Source of the DNA: WHSO01 sp963732875
Lineage (GTDB): Bacteria; Pseudomonadota; Alphaproteobacteria; SMXQ01
NCBI GenBank assembly: GCA_963732875.1
Contig: CAVTBD010000002.1
Coordinates: 744,001-808,000, forward strand
Length of the DNA stretch: 64,000 nucleotides
Direction of reading: 5' to 3'
Under the pieces are notes generated by a model. The model was not told the origin of the DNA, ran no database searches, and saw nothing but the letters and a program-made list of their open reading frames with translations. The position numbers and the translations under genes are program-made. This document shows positions 37,115 through 45,990 of the stretch, one piece after another. Position 1 is the first letter of the stretch. Each line of letters opens with the position of its first letter.

Positions 37115-37459
37115 TTAGGGATTGTAGGTTCCATAGGGATTCGACGTGCCGTACGGATTCGGGGCGCTGTATGGGTTCGACGTCCCGTAGGGATTCGAGG
37201 TGCCGTAGGGATTGTTCTGCGCCGGCGGCCTGTCGTTATAGGTCGGCGCGTGCGTGCCCTGCTTGCCGGTGTAGGGATTCACGTTCGGGCTAGTCGACCA
37301 ATTATTGTTGTAGCTCTTGTCCGGCGACGACCGCATGTACGGCGCCACGTAAGTGCCATTCTTACGCGTGTAGCCATGGACGTACTGGTCGGCGAATGCT
37401 TGCTGGATAAATCCAAAAAAAAGCAATGCGGCTGTAGCCGCGAGTAATTTTGGAAACAT
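37115..37459 (-). CDS. Secreted protein with NPYGTS repeats
   Basis: This 114-residue protein has a signal peptide (cleavage after QAFA, about 23), a short conserved part (QYVHGYTRKNGTYVAPYMRS, NVNPYTGKQGTH) and a C-terminal run of six-residue repeats (NPYGTS, NPYGTS, NPYSAP, NPYGTS, NPYGTY). The DNA has matching 18-base tandem units between about 37120 and 37215, which could change copy number by slippage. The first part belongs to a widespread family of short secreted proteins of unknown role. Confidence 0.65.
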   Translation of the reverse strand: MFPKLLAATAALLFFGFIQQAFADQYVHGYTRKNGTYVAPYMRSSPDKSYNNNWSTSPNVNPYTGKQGTHAPTYNDRPPAQNNPYGTSNPYGTSNPYSAPNPYGTSNPYGTYNP

Positions 37460-37527
37460 GATTCCCCCTCCCCTCTATTTCCCCATAAAATCATCGCGCG
37501 CGCGGATAGGAGAGGCAAGTTATTGCT

Positions 37528-38016
37528 ATGGCGAGGCCGCATACTCAAATAATCACTGGCGGATTACTGGCGCTTTTGTTGGCTGTACTCCTAACGCCGC
37601 CCGCCCATGCCCTCGACGGCATCCCCAGGATCATCGACGGCGACACGATCGCGATAGGTGCTCAACATATTCGATTGTTCGGGATCGACGCCCCCGAGCG
37701 CCGGCAGACCTGCACGCGCGACGGCACACCCTGGCGCTGCGGCGATAGCGCCACCTCTGCGCTTGCACAGTTCATCGGCCGGCATTGGATCCACTGCGTC
37801 ACGCGCGACCGGGACCGCTACCGGCGCATCGTGGCTGTCTGTTACCTGGCGGGAAAGGATGTCAACGGCGAGATGGTGCGCGAGGGCTGGGCGCTGGACT
37901 ACCGCTACTATTCGGAGGGGCGCTACGCTCCCGAGGAAGCTGAGGCACGGAAGGCACGGCGGGGGATTTGGTCCGGCCGATTCGTGAAGCCATGGAAGTG
38001 GAGACATCGTAGGTGA
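37528..38016 (+). CDS. Secreted thermonuclease-like (SNase) protein
   Basis: This 162-residue protein has a signal peptide (cleavage after AHA, about 27) and the micrococcal nuclease fold. Visible residues are the calcium Asp in IIDGDTIAI, the Arg and Asp-Ala-Pro-Glu of IRLFGIDAPE (catalytic Arg35 and Glu43 counterparts) and the second Arg in RDRYRRIVAVCYL. Two or more Cys (QTCTRDGTPWRCG) suggest a disulfide. It degrades DNA and RNA outside the cytoplasm. In an island it could supply nucleotides or act in DNA transfer; this is not decided by the sequence. Confidence 0.9.
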   Translation: MARPHTQIITGGLLALLLAVLLTPPAHALDGIPRIIDGDTIAIGAQHIRLFGIDAPERRQTCTRDGTPWRCGDSATSALAQFIGRHWIHCVTRDRDRYRRIVAVCYLAGKDVNGEMVREGWALDYRYYSEGRYAPEEAEARKARRGIWSGRFVKPWKWRHRR

Positions 38017-38045
38017 GAGGGCTGTAGAACACGGGGGGATGCAGC

Positions 38046-38399
38046 ATGCGGTTAATTCCTATTGTCGTCGGATACCTCGCTGCTGCCTGGTTTTTCGGAT
38101 TTTGGCCATTCGAACTTCGAACCAGTGGCCCTCTCCCGCTATCGAAGTACGAAGACGTCGATGTAAATGCATACTTTTACTATCCGAGCGGGACGGAGGT
38201 TTACCTTGGGCAGATGCACGGCGCCACCGCGTGCGGTGGTGCTGCCTATTCGTTCGCAAGTTCTAAAAATATCCTAAGAGCGAAATGGAGCTACGTTTGC
38301 TGTACGATTCGCAACGGATCATCTTGCTACGAAAAGAATTCGCTAGGAAGTTATGATGCGCCAGGTCGACATATACCGTTCTGCAAATCTGCTGATTAA
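38046..38399 (+). CDS. Secreted or membrane Cys-rich protein, unknown
   Basis: This 117-residue protein has a hydrophobic N-terminus (about 3-20) and five Cys in the second half (ATACGGAAYS, SYVCCTIRNGSSCY, PFCKSAD). GGGGGG lies before ATG 38046. No family recognised. It follows the thermonuclease by 30 bases and its end overlaps the next gene, so the three may be cotranscribed. Confidence 0.5.
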   Translation: MRLIPIVVGYLAAAWFFGFWPFELRTSGPLPLSKYEDVDVNAYFYYPSGTEVYLGQMHGATACGGAAYSFASSKNILRAKWSYVCCTIRNGSSCYEKNSLGSYDAPGRHIPFCKSAD

Positions 38400-38556
38400 G
38401 CAGCACGGTGCCAACGCTAAAATCTTCGCTGCGATGCAGGCAGATGCCTGCGCGACCAACGGCGACGCGGTCGGCCGCGCGACGTGGTTGCGGGTGATCG
38501 AGGCGATCGGAGAACTGCAGAACACCGTACCGCGTGAGGCCGATACCTTGCATTGA
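38356..38556 (+). CDS. Small conserved helical protein
   Basis: This 66-residue protein reads DIYRSANLLIKQHGANAKIF, AAMQADACATNGDAVGRATW and ending IEAIGELQ. This pattern resembles short conserved proteins of alphaproteobacteria with no known role. ATG 38356 is better spaced to AGGAAG than the ATG one codon earlier. It overlaps the previous gene by 44 bases in another frame. Confidence 0.55.
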   Translation: MRQVDIYRSANLLIKQHGANAKIFAAMQADACATNGDAVGRATWLRVIEAIGELQNTVPREADTLH

Positions 38557-38582
38557 CCTAGTGACTAAGGGGGAGACCACCA

Positions 38583-38999
38583 ATGCGCTGGTGGCCGCGT
38601 CCGAAAGGCTCCGATAAACGCGAAATGGCTAAAGATCGATTTGCCGTTTTGGCGGAACTCGGCAAATTGATGGAACAGTGGCCGGGCGAATTCGTCGACG
38701 CCTCGTTGCTCCCCTTGCCAAAAGACGAACTAAAGGTCCTGTTGCGCGATGTTTGGCGGGAGATACCTGACGAGACAGCGAGGCACTCGATTGAAGTGGC
38801 CTATCTCCATCTCAGGAATTTCCAAACTGGTATTGGGCCGACTCCAACTTGTTTTAGCTTGGGCCCTGACGCGTCCCCCTCTGAGGCGGCTCGGACAATG
38901 CAGGACTGGTTAGACTGGATGCACCGAACTAAAGGCGAGGCTGAGAGGCTCGCGGAAGAACTCACTATGTTAAAAAGCAGGAACTCAAACGCGGAATAA
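38583..38999 (+). CDS. Unknown acidic helical island protein
   Basis: This 138-residue protein starts at ATG 38583 with GGGGGAG upstream. Mainly helical with WPGEFVDASLLPLPKDELKV and a C-terminal coiled-coil-like end (AERLAEELTMLKSR). No family recognised. Clearly AT-richer than the left part of the window. Confidence 0.45.
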   Translation: MRWWPRPKGSDKREMAKDRFAVLAELGKLMEQWPGEFVDASLLPLPKDELKVLLRDVWREIPDETARHSIEVAYLHLRNFQTGIGPTPTCFSLGPDASPSEAARTMQDWLDWMHRTKGEAERLAEELTMLKSRNSNAE

Positions 39000-39015
39000 G
39001 CCAGCGCATAGAATC

Positions 39016-39264
39016 ATGCCTAAAGACGGTGCGCACACGATCTCCGACCTACCACCGGGCCTCACCGAAATTGAGTGCCCGAAATGTGGCCGCCGCGGTC
39101 GCTACAAGCGGGAAACGCTACTTGCCAAATTCGGCCCCGGCAAGTCGCTGCCCGCGATGCTGACGGCCGTGGCTGCGTGCCGGAAGGCACGGGACATGGC
39201 CGACATCTGCGGCGCGCGTTTCAGCCGGACGCCCTGGGCGAGGAAATTGCCTTTGCGCTGGTAG
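39016..39264 (+). CDS. Small zinc-finger-like island protein, frame end uncertain
   Basis: This protein begins with TEIECPKCGRRGRYKRETL (Cys pair), continues with LLAKFGPGKSLPAML and has later Cys at ACRKARDMADICGARF. After about residue 64 a neighbouring frame (QPDALGEEIAFALVGG to 39341) looks more protein-like, so a one-base loss near 39215 is possible. Such short ribbon proteins recur in this group of bacteria. Role unknown. Confidence 0.45.
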   Translation: MPKDGAHTISDLPPGLTEIECPKCGRRGRYKRETLLAKFGPGKSLPAMLTAVAACRKARDMADICGARFSRTPWARKLPLRW

Positions 39265-39348
39265 GCGGTCCCCGTCCCGCTCTTACCCCTCCGGCGGTCA
39301 TCGGTGCTGTCCGAATTAGGACAACCGGGGAAGCAGATTAGGAAAGCC

Positions 39349-39643
39349 CTATTTTGCCTTTACGATGTGCCGCGTGATTTGACGCACTTCCCCAGGAATC
39401 CCAGGCGCCACCTTACCAAGGTAGGTAATACCTTCTCCCCCAGGATTTTGCCCCATAGCTGGGGCCTGAAACCACTGCCATAGATTACCTGTTGAAGTGT
39501 CCAGAATCAGGACCTCTGACACGTAGTCATTTTGGCCCTTGGATAACTGGATAAGTTGATATCGCCCCTACGTCAGCGGCAAAGACCGGGGCAGCGCCAA
39601 GAGCCAAAACAACCGCGCAAAGTGCGAATAATCTCTTATACAT
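39349..39643 (-). pseudogene. Small secreted protein, one-base frameshift
   Basis: ATG 39643 with GGGAGGG upstream starts a signal peptide (MYKRLFALCAVVLALGAAP, cleavage after FAA). The frame stops early after VIQGPK, but one extra G at about 39538 hides a clean continuation: GQNDYVSEVLILDTSTGNLW, QWFQAPAMGQNPGGEGITYL and a stop at 39349. Repaired length is 97 residues. The EVLILDTSTGNLWQW pattern is seen in small secreted beta proteins of proteobacteria; function unknown. Confidence 0.6.
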
Positions 39644-39782
39644 TTGCCCTCCCAATTTCTGGTCGCCTTCAATTGTCCGGAAGCCCTCCACGGGCCGACC
39701 GCGCCGGACCGATGGTAGCAGCCTCCCCCGCTTCGCCAATGCCCCAAATATGGCCGTCACACCTACCTCCACGGCGGGAATG

Positions 39783-40161
39783 ACGCGCGAGGACTAACGG
39801 GCCCGCCGCAGGTTCAGATGGCAAACGCGGCGCCGCACACAACAACTGGGAATTCCGATCGCCGGCGGGCCGTAAGACCGTTCGCGTCTCGGGCACACCA
39901 CAAGCTAATACCTCGACCATCGTGCGTCATGCCGCACTGAAGGGACTCGGTATCGCAATCCTGCGCGAATACCTGGTGTTCGACGATCTCCGCAGTGGCG
40001 TGCTCGTGCGGTTACTTGAGGAATTCGAACTCGATAGGCGAGCGCTCTACGTGGTCTACCGCAAGGATCATCACCTGCCCATGCGCATGCGGGTGTTCAT
40101 CGACTATCTGTCGGAGCGCATGAAAGAGTACGCGAAATTTCATGCTGGCACGGGCCTATAA
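39783..40161 (+). pseudogene. LysR regulator, C-terminal fragment
   Basis: The frame is open from 39783 and reads WEFRSPAGRKTVRVSGTPQA, IVRHAALKGLGIAILREYLV, SGVLVRLLEEFELDRRALYV, ending LSERMKEY. This is the second half of a LysR effector domain. No DNA-binding half or start is present upstream, so it is a remnant. It marks the change from island genes to the catabolic cluster on the right. Confidence 0.75.
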
Positions 40162-40336
40162 GCTGAGCAAAACCCGAGGCCACCGCAAGTTAAGTAGAAG
40201 TCGCGACCGACCCTTCAATACAGTTTCTAAGTATATGGTGATCACACTCGCGCTCGACCGTTGTGAAACGGCCGCGGCGCTTTTCAAGGACCTCTTTTTC
40301 GTTCAGGACCGTAGCCTTCGATCAGTGTCGAGCCGA

Positions 40337-41458
40337 TCAGGGAGCGCCGAATAGGGAGATAGCATTGTCGTAAAGGATCTTTCGTTTTTGCTCGTTACTC
40401 ATGTCGGCGCGTTCCAACAACTCGTTGGCGGCGTTGTCACGGGCCTCGCCATGCGGAAAGTCTGAACCGAACAACACTGCACCTTCGCCCAAAAGTTCGA
40501 TCTCTGCGGGCAGCATCGGGTCCTCTGCTTCGGGCGCGACAAAGAAGCGGCCTGAACGCAAATAGTCCGTAATGGCGTCCTTCGCCAGCTTCCGGACCGT
40601 GGAGTTGGCCCGGTAGGTGGGCATGTAGTGTCCGATGCGTCCCGCCATGTAGAACAGCCATTCGGCGCCGTACTCCATGAATGCGACCTTGAGGTCGGGA
40701 TATTTGTCCATCATTCCGTGCCCTACCACAGAAACGAAGGCGAGAACGGCGGGCAACGACATGCCGATGGCATGTGCGTCTAGACGGCTTTGGCAGAGGC
40801 GCTCGAAGGGCGGAAAACTCATTCCCATGTGAATGCAGAGCGGCAGACCGGTGCGCGCGAACTCGTCCCAGACCACGTCGAAGTTAGGGTCATCCAGCAT
40901 GCAATCCCCTGCGGTGCCATAGACGACACCGGCAGTCGCGCCGAGGTCACGCATCTCTGCGATTGCCTCGCACGCCTGTCGTGGATCGCGCAAGGGAATC
41001 AGGCCGGCCCATTTAATCCGTTTGGAAACACTTCTGGTTTGGCGACCCACATAACGATTGTAGGCCCGTGCGAGGGCTGCCTCGAACGCAGAGTCAAGTG
41101 TCGCATTCGCGTAAAGCGTGGTGGGAAAAAGGATTTGAACGTCGATCCCTGCCTGATCCAGACCATGGACTCGTGCCTCCGGATCAGTCAGATCGAACAT
41201 CCCCGCGTCTGCGGAAGCGCCGAATGCCGGTATTACATCTCTCGGCTTGTTGGCACCCTGCGCGGCCGGCCCATATGGATGCGGCTGCATGCGCCCGTCG
41301 ATTAGCCAACCCGAGGTCCATTTACCCATGCCTTCTGCGTCGTGGACCTGAAGCGGGCGGGGCCGCCTGTGTTGAAATTCCGGTGGCAAATCCTCCCACA
41401 TTCCCGGAGTGAGCAAGAGATGCGAGTCGGCATCATAGACTCGAAAATTCCTGAGCAT
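40337..41458 (-). CDS. Amidohydrolase-2 family protein
   Basis: This 373-residue TIM-barrel protein has the D-x-H start (RVYDADSHLLL), LPLCIHMGMSF, VAFMEYGAEWLFYMAGR with Glu in the usual His place, and AVLFGSDFPHGEA with the final Asp. This set matches the decarboxylase/hydrolase branch. ATG 41458 has AGGAGAGG upstream. It is the last gene of the first catabolic operon (51.4 to 40.3 kb, leftward). The likely reaction is hydrolysis or non-oxidative decarboxylation of a carboxylated ring or its opened product. Confidence 0.85.
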   Translation of the reverse strand: MLRNFRVYDADSHLLLTPGMWEDLPPEFQHRRPRPLQVHDAEGMGKWTSGWLIDGRMQPHPYGPAAQGANKPRDVIPAFGASADAGMFDLTDPEARVHGLDQAGIDVQILFPTTLYANATLDSAFEAALARAYNRYVGRQTRSVSKRIKWAGLIPLRDPRQACEAIAEMRDLGATAGVVYGTAGDCMLDDPNFDVVWDEFARTGLPLCIHMGMSFPPFERLCQSRLDAHAIGMSLPAVLAFVSVVGHGMMDKYPDLKVAFMEYGAEWLFYMAGRIGHYMPTYRANSTVRKLAKDAITDYLRSGRFFVAPEAEDPMLPAEIELLGEGAVLFGSDFPHGEARDNAANELLERADMSNEQKRKILYDNAISLFGAP

Positions 41459-41609
41459 TCCTCTCCTCCTTTGTTCGATTGTTCTATGGGTACGCTGCAA
41501 TGCTATCGTTTGGGAGATTGTCCCGTTCAGTAACCCCCAATCACTCCCTTTGACGACGAGAAATCGGCGCAGGCAACAGGGAAACCCCTAGAGTACGTAT
41601 ATATAAATG

Positions 41610-43397
41610 TCACCGCGGTCGTCTGCCGCTGGCTTCGACCGGGGCCCCCGCGACCATGTCGTGACGAATACCTAACCGGCTACCTATCGCACGAGCCGCT
41701 ACGGCAACCACAACAGTCAGCAGAATGATGAATATGCTGACGATGCTGGCGGCTTCTCTGTTACTGAGACCGACCGTAGATAGCTCCAGTGCAAGAAGAG
41801 ACAATGTGACGGTATCACGTGACGCAAGCAGGATGATGTTCCCGGTCGCACCGGCTGCGATGACGAAATTGAATACTGCCAGTAACACGAGGTTGGGGGT
41901 TAGCAGCGGTAGCCAGATGCAAAAATAGGTCCTGAACCAGCCTGCTCCTGACGCACGCGCCGCCTCCTCCATGTCCGCGCCAATCTGCACGAAGGCGCCC
42001 TTCATCACGTTCACCCCCGTGGTGTTGCCCTGCAGAATGACGACCAGCACCAGCGCCCAGATCGTGCCGAAGAGAAAATTCAGCCCGGGCGTGTCCAGGA
42101 ATACCCACATGAGGCCGAGCCCGGACAGGACGCCTGGTATCGCCCCGGATCCCCAGATGATGAAGTCCAGCAGTGACCGGCCGGGCAATCGCGTCCGTAC
42201 GAGCACATAGGCAATGACAGGAAAACAAAAGGGGGCTCCCGATCGCTGCCACGGAGGAGATGGTCAGGGTGGTCTTCAACGCGCCGATGAAAACCGGATC
42301 GTGCAGGACGTACGTCCAGTTATCGAGCGTGAACCCAAGGGTAAAATAGCCGATCCGCACCATGAAGCTGCCCATCAGCAAAATCGCCATCGGTCCAACT
42401 GTCAGTCAAGACGATAAGCAGGGCAATGACGGCGAAGATGACGTAGTTCCAAGCGCGGAGATCGACGATGCCCGGGCGGAAACTGCCGGTGATCGTAGTG
42501 TAGCGCCGGCGCTCCAGAACCCAGCGCTGGACCGGGATAATCACCGCGATCAGCATCAGGGTGACGCTGGCAAGGACCGTTGCGTCCCCGTAGTTCGGAA
42601 CCTCGTCACGAATCAAGGTGAAAATCTTCGTCGAATAGACAAAAAATCCGATGGGAAGGCCAAGAAGATACTCGGTCTCGAAGGATGAAAAGATGCGGAT
42701 CGTCTGAAGGGCAAAAACGAGGATCATGGGCGATGCCATCAGGGGAAGCGTCACCTTGAACATGGTACCCAGGTTGCCGGCCCCGCTGGCACGTGCCGCT
42801 TCCTCCAGCGCGGAATCCATGTTGCGAAAGGCCGGTGTGAGAAGCATGACCTTGATGGCGATGCCGTGGCCCATGAGATTGGCCCAGACGATGCCGCCGA
42901 TACTGAAGATGTTGAAGGGTCCCTGATCCAGGCCCAGGACATCCTTCAACGCGATATTGAACAGGCCGATATCGGGGTCAAGCAGCGATATCCAGGCAAT
43001 CGTGGTGGGAATCGACGGGATCATGTAGGCGACCCAGAACGCAAATTCGAGCCAGCGTTTGCCGGGGATTTTGGCGCGCCCGAGCGCCCAGGCGATGGCG
43101 ACGCCGATCGGAAAGCTCGCGGTCATCGTCAAAAACCAGATCAGGATCGAATTCCACAAGGATTCGAAGACGCCGGGACGCGGAGAAAGCATCGACCCAA
43201 TGGTCGATGCCCCAGCGCCGGGGTTCGACCATCCAGTCGTTTGCCGCGTTGAAGCTGTTGATCAGCAGCAGGAAGACCGGCCAGATCAGGAAGAAGCCAA
43301 GCGTCAACAGCAGAATTGCCATGACGAAGTGTCCAGTCCCAAGCCGAAGCCTGGGCCGGGAAGTCGCGCCGCCGCCACCGGGCGCCGTTATCTCCAA
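41610..43397 (-). pseudogene. Iron/polyamine-type ABC permease (fused), three one-base frameshifts
   Basis: The sense runs through four frames, joined at about 43180, 42404 and 42215; each joint has one surplus base. Repaired, it is about 595 residues and colinear with the intact permease at 55258-57003. It has two copies of the FbpB-type permease with EAA loops LEEAARASGAGNLGTMFKV and MEEAARASGAGWFRTYF. Landmarks are AFWVAYMIPSIPTTIAWISL and GSGAIPGVLSGLGLMWVFLD. It should pair with the ATPase at 44738 and receptors at 43494 and perhaps 45991. Three identical-type errors in an otherwise well-kept gene argue for sequencing error. Confidence 0.8.
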
Positions 43398-43493
43398 CTT
43401 GCCATCCGGCGAATCCGTTCTCTACGCTACTTTCAGGTCAGCCGAGGTGCCGAGCTCGAAAGTGGCCCGAGATCCGCCGCCTCTCGAACGCCG

Positions 43494-44684
43494 TCAACGC
43501 TGGCGCGATTCCCAGATCTTCATGATCTCGTTCTGAATCTTCTTGTTGATCGCACCCGACTTCGGATTGGCATCGGGATAGGTGTAGCGTTTTCCCGGCA
43601 CGCGCCGCTGGTCCTTCCTGATCTCGCCGAACGGAATATCGTTGCGGAGCGAAGACACCTCGAGGTTGGGAATCGTCGTATGAATAAGCGTCTGGCCTTC
43701 GCGGGTCAGAAACCAGTTCGCAAACAGCTTGGCCGCGTTGGGATGGGGCGCGTGCTTGAAAACCGAAATGCAGCATCCCGAGCCGCTCGCCCGCAAGGTG
43801 CCGACCTTCTGCGGAAGCACGACTTCCTTGATATGAATGCCTTTTTGCTGAAGCGTATGCAGCTCTTCCTCGGCCCGGGTCGGCGCCTTGATCGGGAACC
43901 TGCCACCGACAAGCCATGTTTCCAGGACACGGCGATCAGCCGAAAAGGTCACGCCGGCGTCGAGGATGAACTTCCTGACCCAATCCGGTCCCTGATCCTC
44001 CGTCTGCCACGCATCGATCATCTGGCGAATACCCGAAGGATCCTCCATCGCCTGGGCGGCAATCTTGCCCTTCCATTTTGGATCGAGAAGGTCGGCCGGC
44101 GTCTTGATCGTGGCGATCTCCGCGGTGCTGATCTTGTCCGTGTTGTACCAGAAATGAAGCCCGTCGATGACGGCCGCAGTATAGAAGAAAGTATACTTAC
44201 CGTCTTTGTCCCCGTACCAATACCGCCCACCGTACCACTTAGACTTGTCGAGCACCTCCGGGTGGACAAGGAGAGGCTCGAAGGGAATCAGCGCGCCCGA
44301 CGGCACCAGGCGCTGGTTATTGATTTGCACGCTGATCAGGGCGACGTCGGTCATGTAGCGTCCGACTTTCCGCTCCGCGAGAACTCGTGAAATCGTTGAA
44401 TTTGCGCCGCCGCGCGACACCTCGACCTTGATACCGAACTTTTTGGTGAAAGCCCGGAAGATCGGCTGATATTGCCGGGACGGCGCACCACCGGCGGCGA
44501 TTGAAACTGCGCCTTCCTTTTTCGCAGCCGTGACCAGATTCGCCCATTCCTCATGAAAGCCGGCAGCCTTCGCAGGTGTGACGCCGACCAGCAACATGGC
44601 GCATAGAGCAGTCGGCAAGACAAGTCCAGCTCCGCGCCCGATCGCCTTTTCTTTTCCTTTCGCCTTCTGGTGATCTGCAATCAT
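43494..44684 (-). CDS. ABC importer substrate-binding protein (iron/Fbp-like fold)
   Basis: This 396-residue receptor has a signal peptide (cleavage after PAKA, about 40) and an extracellular binding-protein type 1 fold: EGAVSIAAGGAPSRQYQPIF, RVLAERKVGRYMTDVALIS, LHFWYNTDKI and APHPNAAKLFANWFLTREGQ. It resembles receptors of Fe(III)-type importers, but the genes around suggest an organic acid or chelate as ligand. ATG 44684 has GGGGAG upstream. It lacks the extra C-terminal domain found on its paralogue at 59494-60942. Confidence 0.88.
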   Translation of the reverse strand: MIADHQKAKGKEKAIGRGAGLVLPTALCAMLLVGVTPAKAAGFHEEWANLVTAAKKEGAVSIAAGGAPSRQYQPIFRAFTKKFGIKVEVSRGGANSTISRVLAERKVGRYMTDVALISVQINNQRLVPSGALIPFEPLLVHPEVLDKSKWYGGRYWYGDKDGKYTFFYTAAVIDGLHFWYNTDKISTAEIATIKTPADLLDPKWKGKIAAQAMEDPSGIRQMIDAWQTEDQGPDWVRKFILDAGVTFSADRRVLETWLVGGRFPIKAPTRAEEELHTLQQKGIHIKEVVLPQKVGTLRASGSGCCISVFKHAPHPNAAKLFANWFLTREGQTLIHTTIPNLEVSSLRNDIPFGEIRKDQRRVPGKRYTYPDANPKSGAINKKIQNEIMKIWESRQR

Positions 44685-44737
44685 GGTTCTGCTCCCCGTT
44701 ATGATTTTAGTGTGCTGCTTTCCCTGAAAAACCAAGG

Positions 44738-45943
44738 TCAGCTTTCGTCATCCGCCAGTGCGCGATTGGTTTCCCACGCGGTGTGTCCGTCTGGGCGCAC
44801 CTTCAAGCAGACTTTTGAACCTTCCTCGATGGGGTCATGACGGTCCCCATAAATCTCGATGACGCCTTGATCCTGCACCTCGATCTGGTATTCGATTCGT
44901 TCCCCGATAAACAGCGACGTGGTCAAGGTGCCCGTGAGGCCGGTGGGCGGCGCGCCGTTTGCTCCATGAGGCTGGACCTCCAGATCCTCCGGACGCACTC
45001 CGATGAACACGGATTTATTGGTGTCAATGCCCCCCGTTTGATAGGTGCGCCCGGAGACGATGCACTCCGACGCGCCATCGAGAGCTATGGTCAGGCGCCC
45101 CTTCGGATCGCTCGTCAGGGTCTTGCCGGAAAGCAGGATGGTCTTGCCGACGAAATCACGAACGAATTCGTTGTTCGGGCATTCATAAAGAAACTGGGGG
45201 CTTCCATGCTGCTGCACGACTCCCTGATCCATGAGCGCGATTCTGGTCGACAGGCTAAGCGCCTCAATTTGGTCATGGGTCACGAAAAGAAACGCGATGT
45301 TAAGTTCCTTCTGTAGCCGCTTGACTCGAACCCGCATCTTTTCGCGGAGCTTTGCGTCGAGGTTGGAAAACGGCTCGTCGAGCAAAAGGACCCGCGGTTC
45401 GGTGATGAGCGCCCGAGCGAATGCGACACGTTGTTGCTGCCCACCGCTCAGAAGAGGTCCGGGCCGGTCTTCGTATCCGGCCATTCCGACGAGTTCGAGC
45501 GCGCGTCGGACGCGATCCTTGATCTGGCGGCGCGGGAACCTGCGTGATTTAAGGGGGAACGCCACGTTCTGGGCCACGGTCATGTGGGGCCAGATCGCAT
45601 AGGACTGAAAGACCATACCCATGTCGCGCCGGTTCGGCGGCAGGCAAAGGCCCCGGGAACTGAGGACCACGGCCGTGTCACCGAAGTAGATGTCACCCTG
45701 GTCGGGCACTTCAAGACCAGCCGCCATCCGCAAGGTCGTGGTCTTGCCGCAGCCGCTGGGGCCAAGCAGGGTGACGATCTCGCCATCGCGGACGTCGAGC
45801 GACAAGTTATCGACTGCCGGCGTCTTGTTGCCTGGGTAGGTCTTGGACAGGCCCGACAGACGCATGGCAAGCTTTGAACTGGATGCTTCGGTATTCGCCG
45901 CCGGCGCTTCGTGCATCCGGTCGATTGCGTAGCTTTCTGCCAT
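44738..45943 (-). CDS. ABC importer ATPase (PotA/FbpC-like)
   Basis: This 401-residue ATPase has Walker A GPSGCGKTT, Q-loop MVFQSYAIWPHMTV, signature LLSGGQQQRVAFARAL, Walker B VLLLDEPFSNLD, H-loop THDQIEA, and a C-terminal TOBE/MOP-like regulatory domain (about 300-400, GVRPEDLEVQPHG). ATG 45943 has GGAGAG upstream. It is the only ATPase gene among both catabolic operons and may serve both permeases. It lies between the two receptors of the first operon. Confidence 0.93.
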   Translation of the reverse strand: MAESYAIDRMHEAPAANTEASSSKLAMRLSGLSKTYPGNKTPAVDNLSLDVRDGEIVTLLGPSGCGKTTTLRMAAGLEVPDQGDIYFGDTAVVLSSRGLCLPPNRRDMGMVFQSYAIWPHMTVAQNVAFPLKSRRFPRRQIKDRVRRALELVGMAGYEDRPGPLLSGGQQQRVAFARALITEPRVLLLDEPFSNLDAKLREKMRVRVKRLQKELNIAFLFVTHDQIEALSLSTRIALMDQGVVQQHGSPQFLYECPNNEFVRDFVGKTILLSGKTLTSDPKGRLTIALDGASECIVSGRTYQTGGIDTNKSVFIGVRPEDLEVQPHGANGAPPTGLTGTLTTSLFIGERIEYQIEVQDQGVIEIYGDRHDPIEEGSKVCLKVRPDGHTAWETNRALADDES

Positions 45944-45990
45944 AATCTCTCCACTGGCTCTCTCGCCGGTTTGGGGGATTCCCTGTGGCA

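Noticed and set aside
37120..37215. CRISPR-like repeat array
   Set aside because: The 18-base units are in frame without spacers and encode NPYGTS repeats. No CRISPR array or cas genes were found in the window.
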